Origin: a virus
Direction: 5' to 3' (one strand)
Virus record (IMG/VR): IMGVR_UViG_3300017963_000368
Span: 1-46,742 of that record
Length of the DNA: 46,742 nt
Below, one piece after another: positions 39,998 to 46,649 of the stretch. A model generated the notes under the pieces. It ran no database searches and was not told where the DNA came from. It worked only from the letters and a program-made list of their open reading frames with translations. The translations under genes and the position numbers were made by a program. The stretch's first letter is position 1; each line of letters starts with the position of its first letter.

Positions 39998-40216
39998 ATG
40001 GACATTCGTGCAAAATTACGCAAGTTTAGAAGCGATCGGCAAGTGACTCAAGAAAAAATGGCGACAATTCTTGGCGTGAAGCAAAGTGCAGTTTCTCGAA
40101 TTGAATCGGGGGTTCAGAGGCTGAACCTCAGCCATCTTGAAAAACTGTGCAATTACTACGAGGTGTCCATCGACTTTTTTCTGGAAAAGAAGCGCTGCGG
40201 CCGAAGGAGGAGTTGA
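39998..40216 (+). CDS. XRE-family HTH transcriptional regulator
   Basis: 72 aa from the ATG at 39998 (GGGGGAG four bases upstream); the longer ORF start at 39893 crosses the regulatory region. The whole protein is an HTH_3 domain: IRAKLRKFRSDRQVTQEKMATILGVKQSAVSRIESGVQRLNLSHLEKLCNYYEVSIDFFLE. No C-terminal dimerisation or protease domain, so it is a Cro-like or small repressor. Probably regulates its divergent neighbour and the downstream genes. Confidence 0.9.
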   Translation: MDIRAKLRKFRSDRQVTQEKMATILGVKQSAVSRIESGVQRLNLSHLEKLCNYYEVSIDFFLEKKRCGRRRS

Positions 40217-40218
40217 GG

Positions 40219-40473
40219 ATGGAGAAAATGGACGGAATAACGGCGGAAGGTGTTGAGCGAGTCATGCTTTCAAGCCTCAATTTGTACATTGGCGGAAGGT
40301 TTATCGGCGAGCGGGAAAGCCTTGAGATTGCGAAGGGCTTTTCGAGGCTCATGAAAAGGGTTTTGGGGCCCTCTTTTGGGGAGGAGCATATCATGATGCA
40401 GCTAAAGCTTGGCTTTTTTAAAGAGCAGCTGGAAAAGGTTTTTGACGATGAATGCGAACGAGATCACAGCTGA
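40219..40473 (+). CDS. Repeat-family protein, single copy
   Basis: 84 aa from the ATG at 40219 with AGGAGG eight bases upstream. Residues about 6-70 contain a module (GITAEGVERVMLSSLNLYIGG...ESLEIAKGFSRLMKRVLGPSFGEE) that occurs twice more in the next gene. Helical, soluble, with the recurring V-x-x-V-L-G-P-S-F motif. No known domain. Starts two bases after the XRE gene stop, so it is in one operon with it. Confidence 0.7.
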   Translation: MEKMDGITAEGVERVMLSSLNLYIGGRFIGERESLEIAKGFSRLMKRVLGPSFGEEHIMMQLKLGFFKEQLEKVFDDECERDHS

Positions 40474-40981
40474 TGGGGTTCACGAATCCTTGCTTTCAGG
40501 GTTGAATCTCTTGATTGGCGGAAAACCGCTTCAGGCGTGCGATCGGCTTGTTTTGGCTGAAGGTTTTATTGGGTTTCTGGGCAAAGGATTCCTTCCTTTT
40601 TCCAAGGCATCCTGTTACGTCTTAGAGCGGAACATGTATTCGTTTGAAAAGGAGCTTTCAGCTTTTCCGGAAGAGGTTTCCGACTTTGCAGGCAGGACGG
40701 TTGAGCGAGTAATGCTTTCGGCCCTCTTTTACCATGTTGCCGAAAAAGTGCTCGAACCCGGTGCGGAAATCGAGGTGGCCAAGGGTTTCGTTAGTCTCGT
40801 AAAAACAGTTCTCGGCCCATCTTTCGCGGATGCTTGCAGCACCATGGATACGGATTTGAGGAATCTTGGTCAATTCCCGTCAAGTATTTTCAGCTTTACC
40901 GGGCGGTTGAAATCTGTTTTTGAAGGCATGCCGAGCATCAGCCTTCATTTTGAAGTTGTTGGAATTTGTCCAAGCGTTTAG
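40448..40981 (+). CDS. Repeat-family protein, two copies
   Basis: 177 aa from 40448 (AAAAGG eight bases upstream); it overlaps the previous gene by 26 bases. Two copies of the module: copy 1 EITADGVHESLLSGLNLLIGGKP...LVLAEGFIGFLGKGFLPFSKAS, copy 2 RTVERVMLSALFYHVAEKVLEPGAEIEVAKGFVSLVKTVLGPSFADA. Copy 2 is much closer to the single-copy gene than to copy 1. The C-terminal part (SSIFSFTGRLKSVFEGMPSISLHFEVVGICPSV) is unique. Function unknown. Confidence 0.7.
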   Translation: MNANEITADGVHESLLSGLNLLIGGKPLQACDRLVLAEGFIGFLGKGFLPFSKASCYVLERNMYSFEKELSAFPEEVSDFAGRTVERVMLSALFYHVAEKVLEPGAEIEVAKGFVSLVKTVLGPSFADACSTMDTDLRNLGQFPSSIFSFTGRLKSVFEGMPSISLHFEVVGICPSV

Positions 40982-41008
40982 GCGAATATGTTAAGTCTGG
41001 AGGGAATT

Positions 41009-41257
41009 ATGGGCATCATAAGCGATTACGTTAAGTTTGGCGGAAAGCATCTTGAGCGCCACAAGCGCTTCGGCCTTTTGGTCAACGAGCTTGAAAGGCA
41101 AATACATCAAGAGCTTAACTTTACGAAGTACACGGAAAAAGCAATTGAAAGGCTTGAGGAGTGCCACCTGTGGATCGGAAAAGCCGTTAAAGAGGCTATG
41201 CTCGAAGACGAACGAAATATGAAAATTTCGAAACTTTTGATGGATGAAAATCCATAA
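41009..41257 (+). CDS. Small helical protein, Acb2/Tad1-hairpin-like candidate
   Basis: 82 aa from 41009, GGAGGG four bases upstream. Two or three helices with the pattern GLLVNELERQIHQELNFTKYTEKAIERLEECHLWIGKAVKEAMLEDE. The A-I-x-x-L-E-E-x-x-x-W-I-x-x-A-V sequence recalls the Acb2/Tad1 hairpin family of anti-CBASS/anti-Thoeris proteins that sequester signalling nucleotides. The similarity is a recollection of the pattern, not an alignment. It may simply be a generic small phage helix protein. Small size and position among accessory genes fit an anti-defence gene. Confidence 0.4.
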   Translation: MGIISDYVKFGGKHLERHKRFGLLVNELERQIHQELNFTKYTEKAIERLEECHLWIGKAVKEAMLEDERNMKISKLLMDENP

Positions 41258-41312
41258 TAATTTCCTAAAGTCTCCATTGGCGGAAACCGGTATTTAGTAT
41301 AAGTAGTGAGGT

Positions 41313-41620
41313 GGGATGCGAAGTTTGACTCTAATGAAAAGGGCTATGATGCGAAATGTCGAATCCACAGCACATGCAAAAGTCCGCGCGATTTTTTTTG
41401 ACCTTTTTCTTGAATTCGTGACTAAACTCGGAACTGGTCAGATATGCTGCATTACTTGTGCGAAAACGTATTTTACGGCTGAAGACTATGAGCTTATTGA
41501 GCCGTTTGTCGAAGCCCACTTCAAGGCGGAAAGGGAGTACAACCGTTACTGCCGTTAAAGGCGATCCGTGCACGTCCGAATGTGGTGAGGGATGCGAAGT
41601 TTGACTCTAATGAAAAGGGC
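41313..41620. repeat. 32-bp direct repeats flanking a small gene
   Basis: A 32-base sequence beginning GGGATGCGAAGTTTG is identical at 41313-41344 and 41589-41620, 276 bases apart. In the first copy it is the start of the 80-aa gene (MRSLTLMKRA...); in the second copy the same reading frame runs ten codons (MRSLTLMKRA) and stops. A preceding GTGAG is also shared. Looks like residue of a tandem gene duplication or a recombination site. Confidence 0.95.
41316..41558 (+). CDS. Small protein with Cys pair
   Basis: 80 aa. GAGGTGG directly before the ATG. Contains STAHAKVRAIFFDLFLEFVTKLGTGQICCITCAKTYFTAEDYELIEPFVEAHFKAE. The C-C-x-x-C segment could bind metal. The first ten residues and part of the ribosome binding region are duplicated 276 bases downstream. 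Family unknown. The N-terminal Arg/Lys/Met-rich stretch is not a signal peptide. Confidence 0.65.
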   Translation: MRSLTLMKRAMMRNVESTAHAKVRAIFFDLFLEFVTKLGTGQICCITCAKTYFTAEDYELIEPFVEAHFKAEREYNRYCR

Positions 41621-41627
41621 GTAGCGG

Positions 41628-41768
41628 TTGGTTTTTTATGAAGTGTTTTATCTTTTGAGTATCGTGTTTTTAACGACTTTGAATGTTTTGACTGTTTATG
41701 CGAATTGGTTTTTTGCCAAGGAGCTTTTGAGTGGAATTGGATCGCAAAGAAAGCGGGTCAATCGCTAG
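41628..41768 (+). CDS. 46-aa single-TM peptide after the second repeat (TTG start)
   Basis: Starts at TTG 41628, eight bases after AGGG, right after the truncated second repeat copy and in the same frame; ends TAG 41766-41768. Sequence begins MVFYEVFYLLSIVFLTTLNV and has a single hydrophobic span of about 20 residues, then ANWFFAKELLSG and a basic tail (QRKRVNR). Overlaps the end of a - strand gene by four bases. The TTG start is a judgement, an in-frame GTG at codon 6 is alternative. Confidence 0.45.
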   Translation: MVFYEVFYLLSIVFLTTLNVLTVYANWFFAKELLSGIGSQRKRVNR

Positions 41769-41944
41769 TTTGCATCTTCGTTTTCAGGCAATATCCTCAT
41801 GGTGAAACCACAATCACAATATTCGATCGGATCCGGCTTGCAGTCATTGTATTGGTAGTATGCGCCACACTCGGGGCAAATTATGATGTAACAGTATTTG
41901 CCGTCAGCCAAGCGAAGGTATTTGGCTTTTATGCGAGTTGGCAT
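41765..41944 (-). CDS. Small zinc-ribbon-like protein
   Basis: 59 aa from the ATG at 41944, which follows the upstream stop by two bases; an earlier ATG at 41977 overlaps that gene. Contains YIIICPECGAYYQYN (CxxC) and EYCDCGFTMRI (CxCG), a Cys4 zinc ribbon. Last gene of the - strand right-end operon. Role unknown. Its end overlaps the small + gene by four bases. Confidence 0.6.
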   Translation of the reverse strand: MPTRIKAKYLRLADGKYCYIIICPECGAYYQYNDCKPDPIEYCDCGFTMRILPENEDAN

Positions 41945-41946
41945 GC

Positions 41947-42267
41947 TCACAGCATTAATTCTTTCACAAGTTTCCACAGATCGTTAGCCGAGTCTTTTTC
42001 GGCTTCCTTTGTTGCGAGCTTTTTAACATAAGCCTCAAGGCTTTCAAAATCCTTTTCGAAGATCGGCATGAGGAGTTCATTCAGATAATCCCATACGTCC
42101 ACGCCTTCTTTCGCGGCTTTTTCTTTAATGGTGGTTTTTACGTACTCTTTGAGTTTCCTGATGTTTTCTTCGCTGAAGATCCAACCAACCAGTTTTTTCA
42201 AGATATACATGATTAACTCATTTTTCGCCATTTTTCCAGTGCTCAGGATAAGGCTCAATATCTTCAT
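41947..42267 (-). CDS. Hydrophobic N-terminus, helical protein
   Basis: 106 aa from 42267 with GGAGG four bases before the ATG. The N-terminal 30 residues are moderately hydrophobic (MKILSLILSTGKMAKNELIMYILKKLVGWIF), possibly membrane-associated. The rest is charged helical (RKLKEYVKTTIKEKAAKEGVDVWDYLNELLMPIFEKDFESLEAYVKKL). The ATG overlaps the stop of the 53-aa membrane protein gene (ATGA). A lysis or membrane-remodelling role could be imagined but nothing proves it. Confidence 0.6.
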   Translation of the reverse strand: MKILSLILSTGKMAKNELIMYILKKLVGWIFSEENIRKLKEYVKTTIKEKAAKEGVDVWDYLNELLMPIFEKDFESLEAYVKKLATKEAEKDSANDLWKLVKELML

Positions 42268-42425
42268 TTTTCCTCCAGATGATCAAGTGCAAAGAGACTG
42301 CCCGCTATTTTCTGCATTACAACCCGGTCTGACAAATACGGCCAGGACACTCGAAGCATGTTGCCAAGCAACGCCAAACCAAGTATGCATGTTATTACCC
42401 ATAACAGAATTATCTCTCTTTTCAT
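42264..42425 (-). CDS. 53-aa single-TM protein
   Basis: Small gene with an excellent ribosome binding site (GAGGTG, four bases before ATG). It begins MKREIILLWVITCILGLALL, with a strong membrane segment at about 5-21, then a short soluble tail with LSDRVVMQKIAGSLFALDHLEEK. Its stop overlaps the next start (ATGA). A longer alternative ORF in another frame (42283-42468) lacks these features. Possibly a holin-like or signal-anchor protein. Confidence 0.75.
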   Translation of the reverse strand: MKREIILLWVITCILGLALLGNMLRVSWPYLSDRVVMQKIAGSLFALDHLEEK

Positions 42426-42433
42426 GGTTCACC

Positions 42434-43741
42434 TCAACGGTAAAATAATATTTCTCTACCCACTCCAATTACGTAAAGTTCATTGCCTTCGATGCTGTTC
42501 GTCTTTGTCAGAAATTCCAGAGTCTCGTCAGATACATCGCCGTAAAGCAGGTATGCCAGTTCAAGAAGCGCATACTCTCTTTTCGTCGTAAAGCTTCTTT
42601 CGATTGCGAGATTGAAAGCCCTTTGCTGAAGGTCTCCTTTTACGTTTGTCGCGAGTTTGATTATTTCCTGATAGGAGTCGATCTGTGAAAAATACTGTTT
42701 TTGGAATATGGTGTCTTCAAACGGTTCTTGTTTCAGATCCAGAGTTTCGGTCGTTGCGTTTAGAAGATCATTCAGCCTTCCGATTGCCTCGAATGTCTGC
42801 GTTTTTGTTTCGTAGGTGCCTCTTTGTGAAACGATCGAGGCTGAGTTCAGGCACGCTCCAGAAATCACTTCAGCGTTGAGCACTTTGTTCAGATTCGCAT
42901 TTGAGGGGACGTCGATGTCAAAATCGGTATTCAGGATGATAGCGTCAGAAAGCGCGAACAAAGCCTGTTCGGTCGTGCTGCTGCCATTTACAAGCTGAAC
43001 CATTATTTGATATTGAGCTGCGAGGTTTTCTGGAAAATTCACTATTGTATTTATGTTGTTTTCGATATCCCGCTTTATGCGATTGAATTCTGCGAGTTTT
43101 CCCTCTATTCCTGATATGACTCCTGTCAAGGCGTTGCTTATCAGTGTGAGCGAGCCTAAGACGTTGTCTTTGAAATTGGCGATGTCTGAAGCTGTTTCGA
43201 GAACGAGGTTCGCAAATTCCGACTGGCTTGCTTCATTCGCCGTTTCCAGAAATTGATTGGAAAGGTCTTCTGCATTGGCCACGCCTGTAGGCGCTAGCTC
43301 AAGGTTTCTGAAAAATTCGACGACGAAGAACCCCACCCCACCCTGATTGATCGGATCATCTGTTCTTTTTATCTTTCCAACGACAACAGGCTTTCTACCG
43401 TGAACAGGATGCTCGAGAGTGCCAGTGCCGATCTCTGAGAGGATCCTTTCAAATTTCTTTGATTGCAGGTCGTAGTCGATCCCGGAAAGATGGCATATCA
43501 TCGGATACACTTCGCCTTCAAGCCCGAGATCTTGGTAGTGTACTCCATTTATGCCGTTGTAGGAATAGCCATCGAGCCGATGGCCGTAGTTCTTGTCAAG
43601 CCTCTCAGAATAGCGGAGTTCTATCCTCTCGCCAGACTGTGGGCCTGTGTAGGCTGCTGGCTTCAAGCGCGTAATGAAAGTTTTGAAGAAATCATCGTCG
43701 AAGCCGTCTTTCAGACCTATGAGTTCCAGCAAGTCCGCCAT
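42434..43741 (-). CDS. DNA circularisation/tail protein (Mu gpN-like)
   Basis: 435 aa. N-terminal 150 residues match the DNA_circ_N/Mu gpN family: RIELRYSERLDKNYGHRLDGYSYNGINGVHYQDLGLEGEVYPMICHLSGIDYDLQSKKFERIL and LEHPVHGRKPVVVGKI. The rest is mostly helical. In Mu, gpN is needed for tail and baseplate assembly (with gpP). It is four bases downstream of the J-like gene and nine bases upstream of the membrane protein gene. In Mu it lies directly after the tape measure, so its place here is rearranged. Confidence 0.78.
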   Translation of the reverse strand: MADLLELIGLKDGFDDDFFKTFITRLKPAAYTGPQSGERIELRYSERLDKNYGHRLDGYSYNGINGVHYQDLGLEGEVYPMICHLSGIDYDLQSKKFERILSEIGTGTLEHPVHGRKPVVVGKIKRTDDPINQGGVGFFVVEFFRNLELAPTGVANAEDLSNQFLETANEASQSEFANLVLETASDIANFKDNVLGSLTLISNALTGVISGIEGKLAEFNRIKRDIENNINTIVNFPENLAAQYQIMVQLVNGSSTTEQALFALSDAIILNTDFDIDVPSNANLNKVLNAEVISGACLNSASIVSQRGTYETKTQTFEAIGRLNDLLNATTETLDLKQEPFEDTIFQKQYFSQIDSYQEIIKLATNVKGDLQQRAFNLAIERSFTTKREYALLELAYLLYGDVSDETLEFLTKTNSIEGNELYVIGVGREILFYR

Positions 43742-43744
43742 GTT

Positions 43745-44914
43745 TCAACTCCATGAGTATGTGGATTTCGCTCTTTCGCCTTTTCCAACCGGGTATTCTG
43801 TCAGCGGGGTTCCGGGAGCCGCCGCAGTTGCAAACGAAACGGAAGTAAAGCCATCCAGACCTTGTGTTTCTACTACCTGCTGGATTACCGAGATGAGCGC
43901 GTTTTGTGTTATGGTGCCGTTGTTTGTCAAGCTTAGGCCCTTTATGAAAGGCTCGATGGTTCCATAATACGAGTCAAGAGCCGTTTCGATTGAAGCCCTG
44001 TTTTCTGAAGTGTCAGGTACGAGACCGGTAATGGTGGTTATGAAGCTTGTCGGTGTGGAAGCCAGAACTTCGAAACGGTCGGTCCCATCAGGAAGCTGAT
44101 CCAATGCCCAGATCGGAATTCGCTGTTCGCCGTCGATGTCACCTTGTATGTAGTCGTACACGTCGTCAAGCTGGGCTTGAGTGGGGATTTTGTCAGGTTG
44201 ATCGCTCGCAGTTATGTAAAGCTCAACCCTTCCGGGAACCGAGCCCGAATATGTATACCCTTTTTCGATATTGGGTCTTTCTCTCGCCCATTTGTCATAA
44301 TCTGCAACCGCTCCGCCCATCGGGGGCCTGCTTACGGCAGTCACAACGTCCGCTCTTATTTCGTCATCGGTTTCTCCATCGTTCCCGCTTGATGCGATGG
44401 CCGTGACTATCGCCCTCTGCGGAAGGTCGGCGTTTGGAGCTGTCAGATTTATTGTCGTTCCGGCATCGATGTTGGTTGCTTCACCGCCTTCGAAGGCTTC
44501 GATGTTTATGGTCGCGTCTCCATTTCCATCCAAGTTGAATGTTGCATCCTGCGCGAAATAGGTTTTTCCGTTCGGGCCGACCCATACGGGCCCGCTTTGC
44601 CCGCCAGAAACGGTCGCTGAAGGCGTTCCTCCGACTATGTCGATAGTGAGAAGCGCAGGTATCGGTCCGAGCACTACCGTGTTTGACAGAGTGATCCATT
44701 CGTCAAGCCCGTCATCGTATGTGGTCGACGGAAAGACTTTTCGAAGCTGAGAGATTATGAATCTGTCGCCTGTTTTCGCAATGCCTGCTATCGCCATCGC
44801 AAGGACTCTGTTGAACGCCTTTTGCTGCGCGGGCGTTGCCTGTCCAATTTCATTTTCTATGTCAGTGATTATTTGTTCATACTTTTCAAGCAGTGTCTGC
44901 AATTGCACGCTCAT
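43745..44914 (-). CDS. Baseplate J-like protein (Mu gp47)
   Basis: 389 aa. Baseplate wedge protein of the J/gp47 family. Recognisable parts are PALLTIDIVGGTPSATVSGGQSGPVWVGPNGKTYFAQDATF, RAIVTAIASSGNDGETDDEIRADVVTAVSRPPMGGAVADYDKWARERPNIEKGYTYSGSVPGRVELYITAS, and the C-terminal G-L-D-G-F-T-S-V. Length is close to Mu gp47. Its start overlaps the gp46-like stop by one base. Confidence 0.9.
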   Translation of the reverse strand: MSVQLQTLLEKYEQIITDIENEIGQATPAQQKAFNRVLAMAIAGIAKTGDRFIISQLRKVFPSTTYDDGLDEWITLSNTVVLGPIPALLTIDIVGGTPSATVSGGQSGPVWVGPNGKTYFAQDATFNLDGNGDATINIEAFEGGEATNIDAGTTINLTAPNADLPQRAIVTAIASSGNDGETDDEIRADVVTAVSRPPMGGAVADYDKWARERPNIEKGYTYSGSVPGRVELYITASDQPDKIPTQAQLDDVYDYIQGDIDGEQRIPIWALDQLPDGTDRFEVLASTPTSFITTITGLVPDTSENRASIETALDSYYGTIEPFIKGLSLTNNGTITQNALISVIQQVVETQGLDGFTSVSFATAAAPGTPLTEYPVGKGERAKSTYSWS

Positions 44915-45333
44915 CAGTCAGACTCCTTTGCGAAATTGTCCCAGTTTATGCTGTATGGCGAAACGTTTCCGTTTGGCTCAGTTATAGTTATCGTAGGCTC
45001 GATTCGATCGACTCTCGGGTTTCGTACATCGGCTTCGACAGTGTCGGCGATGCTTTCTTCGATCATCCAGTCGCATGCGCTTATCGCCGAGTCTTCCATC
45101 CGTCTTAGATTTTCAACGGTGATTGGAAGCTCTTTTGTCAGCTTCTCGTAGTCCGAACCTATTTTTTGTGATTGCTCTTCGAAGACCGCATTGCCCCAAA
45201 AGTCTTTTGAGTAAAGGGATATGTTTATTGCATTGTACAAGGCGGTGTCCATTTTTGGCTGGCCGTTTTCGTATATCAAGTCTCCGCCGTTTTCATCCAC
45301 AAAGAAAAGTCTTGGATCGCCTTCAAAATTCAT
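44914..45333 (-). CDS. Baseplate protein (Mu gp46-like)
   Basis: 139 aa. Matches the Mu gp46 family, relatives of T4 gp25-like baseplate lysozyme-fold proteins: MNFEGDPRLFFVDENGGDLIYENGQPKMDTALYNAINISLYSKDFWGNAVF, then TVENLRRMEDSAISACDWMIEE. The order 45-46-47 is kept. Position and text give high confidence. It is ten bases from the gp45-like stop. Confidence 0.87.
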   Translation of the reverse strand: MNFEGDPRLFFVDENGGDLIYENGQPKMDTALYNAINISLYSKDFWGNAVFEEQSQKIGSDYEKLTKELPITVENLRRMEDSAISACDWMIEESIADTVEADVRNPRVDRIEPTITITEPNGNVSPYSINWDNFAKESD

Positions 45334-45343
45334 AATCCACCCA

Positions 45344-45895
45344 TCAGGTTTTCAGCAGATTGCTGAAGTTTGTTTTTGCGAATTCGATGTTTGCCTGAGT
45401 CGTCGGATCGAAGGGCCATGATCCCGATGAGCTTCCAGCCCCTATCAGGACAAGACCGTTTTTTATCGCATCAGCCAGCGCTTCGACGAGCGCTTTCAGC
45501 CCGTGAAGATTATTTTTGATATCGATCAGTGAGCCTGTTGAGTCCAAAGTCAGATCACCTTCAGTCTGAAGCGTCGCCGTGCCGTCAGCCTTTATCTTGA
45601 AAGTGCTTTTCAATCCGCTTGAAAAGCTGTACAGCATGACGTCCCCTTCAGAAAGGTCGGCTTCTTTTTCTATTTCTTCTTGAGAAGCGCCTATGCAGAC
45701 CATTCCCGACCCCTGATCCAGAAAAAGCCCTTTTGATCCTTCCGGGGGTGAAGAGAGAAACCCAAAGTCAGACATTACCTGAGCTGTTCTCGTGTTTCCC
45801 GCTATGGTCTGTGCTGTCGCTGTGATCGTTTCGAACTCACTGTCCGAGTTTGCCTGGTAGCTTGAGCTGGTTATGTTTCCGATGTATACTGCCAT
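45344..45895 (-). CDS. Baseplate spike (Mu gp45-like)
   Basis: 183 aa from the ATG at 45895; the upstream in-frame extension to 46195 lies antisense to the next gene and is not typical, so it is rejected. The C-terminal half matches the spike gp45: GDVMLYSFSSGLKSTFKIKADGTATLQTEGDLTLDSTGSLIDIKN, consistent with a beta-helix tip. The N-terminus lacks the full OB-like part of gp45 only by a little (Mu gp45 197 aa). First gene of the - strand baseplate operon. Confidence 0.8.
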   Translation of the reverse strand: MAVYIGNITSSSYQANSDSEFETITATAQTIAGNTRTAQVMSDFGFLSSPPEGSKGLFLDQGSGMVCIGASQEEIEKEADLSEGDVMLYSFSSGLKSTFKIKADGTATLQTEGDLTLDSTGSLIDIKNNLHGLKALVEALADAIKNGLVLIGAGSSSGSWPFDPTTQANIEFAKTNFSNLLKT

Positions 45896-45922
45896 TAAAG
45901 GTGCTCGTTTTGAGGTTTTGGC
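45896..45922. promoter_or_regulatory. 27-bp divergent gap
   Basis: Separates the baseplate operon (-) from the tail completion gene (+). It is too short for two complete promoters, so at least one promoter must lie inside a coding region. I see no strong box inside it. Confidence 0.3.
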
Positions 45923-46639
45923 ATGACGCTTCAAATAACAATCGATGACTCTGAGTATACCAAGGGGCTGAAGAGATTTAAAGATACACTTTATCCCATG
46001 GCTGTCAGATCGACGCTCAACAGTGTTGCTGTCAGGGCTGGTGAAAGCCAGAGGCTTCAGCTTCGCAAAACTTTTCACATACGAAATAGATGGTCTGAAG
46101 GTTCGATAGTTCCGGTCCGAGGAAAGAGCTATGGTTTGATCCCCCCTGGTAAAACTGATGTCAATCGAATGAACTCTTTTAGTGGTACTCGTCAAGAGTA
46201 CCTTGCTGATCAGGAAAAAGGTTTTAGCAGGAGTGGGCCGAGCATACCTTCATATAAACGAGCTCGCATGGGTGGTTCTCTTTCCGGAAAGCTGAGACCG
46301 CTTGCCAAGATGAAAAAGATCCGAAGCCAAGGGGTAAAGCGAGTTCGCGACTACAAGCTCAAAGGCAAGTCAGCTAAGACGAGAACCAAGCAATTGATTG
46401 CGATGCTTTCCAGAGAAAAATACCGCGGCTTCATTCGTTTGTATGCTGGCGATGGCTGGGGCGAAGGGTATTACAGGCTGAGTGGAAGGCGTGTTGACTT
46501 TGTCCGTTCCCGACGGTTCGAGCGAAAACGATATAGAGCGAGACCTTGGCACGTTCCAGCAGTTTCACGAGTTGCTCAACGACACGTATTTGATTCCATT
46601 TGGGCGCGCCACGCGAAAGCCACCCTGTCAAAACTGTAG
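45923..46639 (+). CDS. Tail completion/minor tail protein, lambda gpZ-like
   Basis: 238 aa. Basic protein with YPMAVRSTLNSVAVRAGESQRLQLRKTFHIRNRWSEGSI, the pattern (NSVA..A......L...F..RN) found in phage neck/tail completion proteins (gpZ type). The middle is a Lys/Arg-rich region (RARMGGSLSGKLRPLAKMKKIRSQGVKRVRDYKLKGKSAKTRTKQ) and the C-terminus is Arg-rich. The gene runs to the right end. If the molecule is circular, it is the first gene before the terminase block, which would fit a late operon. Confidence 0.6.
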   Translation: MTLQITIDDSEYTKGLKRFKDTLYPMAVRSTLNSVAVRAGESQRLQLRKTFHIRNRWSEGSIVPVRGKSYGLIPPGKTDVNRMNSFSGTRQEYLADQEKGFSRSGPSIPSYKRARMGGSLSGKLRPLAKMKKIRSQGVKRVRDYKLKGKSAKTRTKQLIAMLSREKYRGFIRLYAGDGWGEGYYRLSGRRVDFVRSRRFERKRYRARPWHVPAVSRVAQRHVFDSIWARHAKATLSKL

Positions 46640-46649
46640 TAAAACTACA
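46635..46649 (+). other. Short hairpin at the end of the last gene
   Basis: TGTAGT-AAA-ACTACA is a perfect 6-bp stem that includes the stop codon of the preceding gene, followed by CACGCTTTTG. A weak terminator at best. The remaining 46650-46742 is AT-rich and holds no gene. Confidence 0.35.

Noticed and set aside
42283-42468. 61-codon - strand ORF starting MEWVEKYY
   Set aside because: No ribosome binding site and no hydrophobic segment, and it overlaps the 53-aa ORF (42264-42425), which has GAGGTG and an ATGA junction.
45896-46195. N-terminal extension of the gp45-like ORF (100 codons)
   Set aside because: It is antisense to the + gene at 45923 and the gp45-like similarity begins near the internal ATG at 45895.
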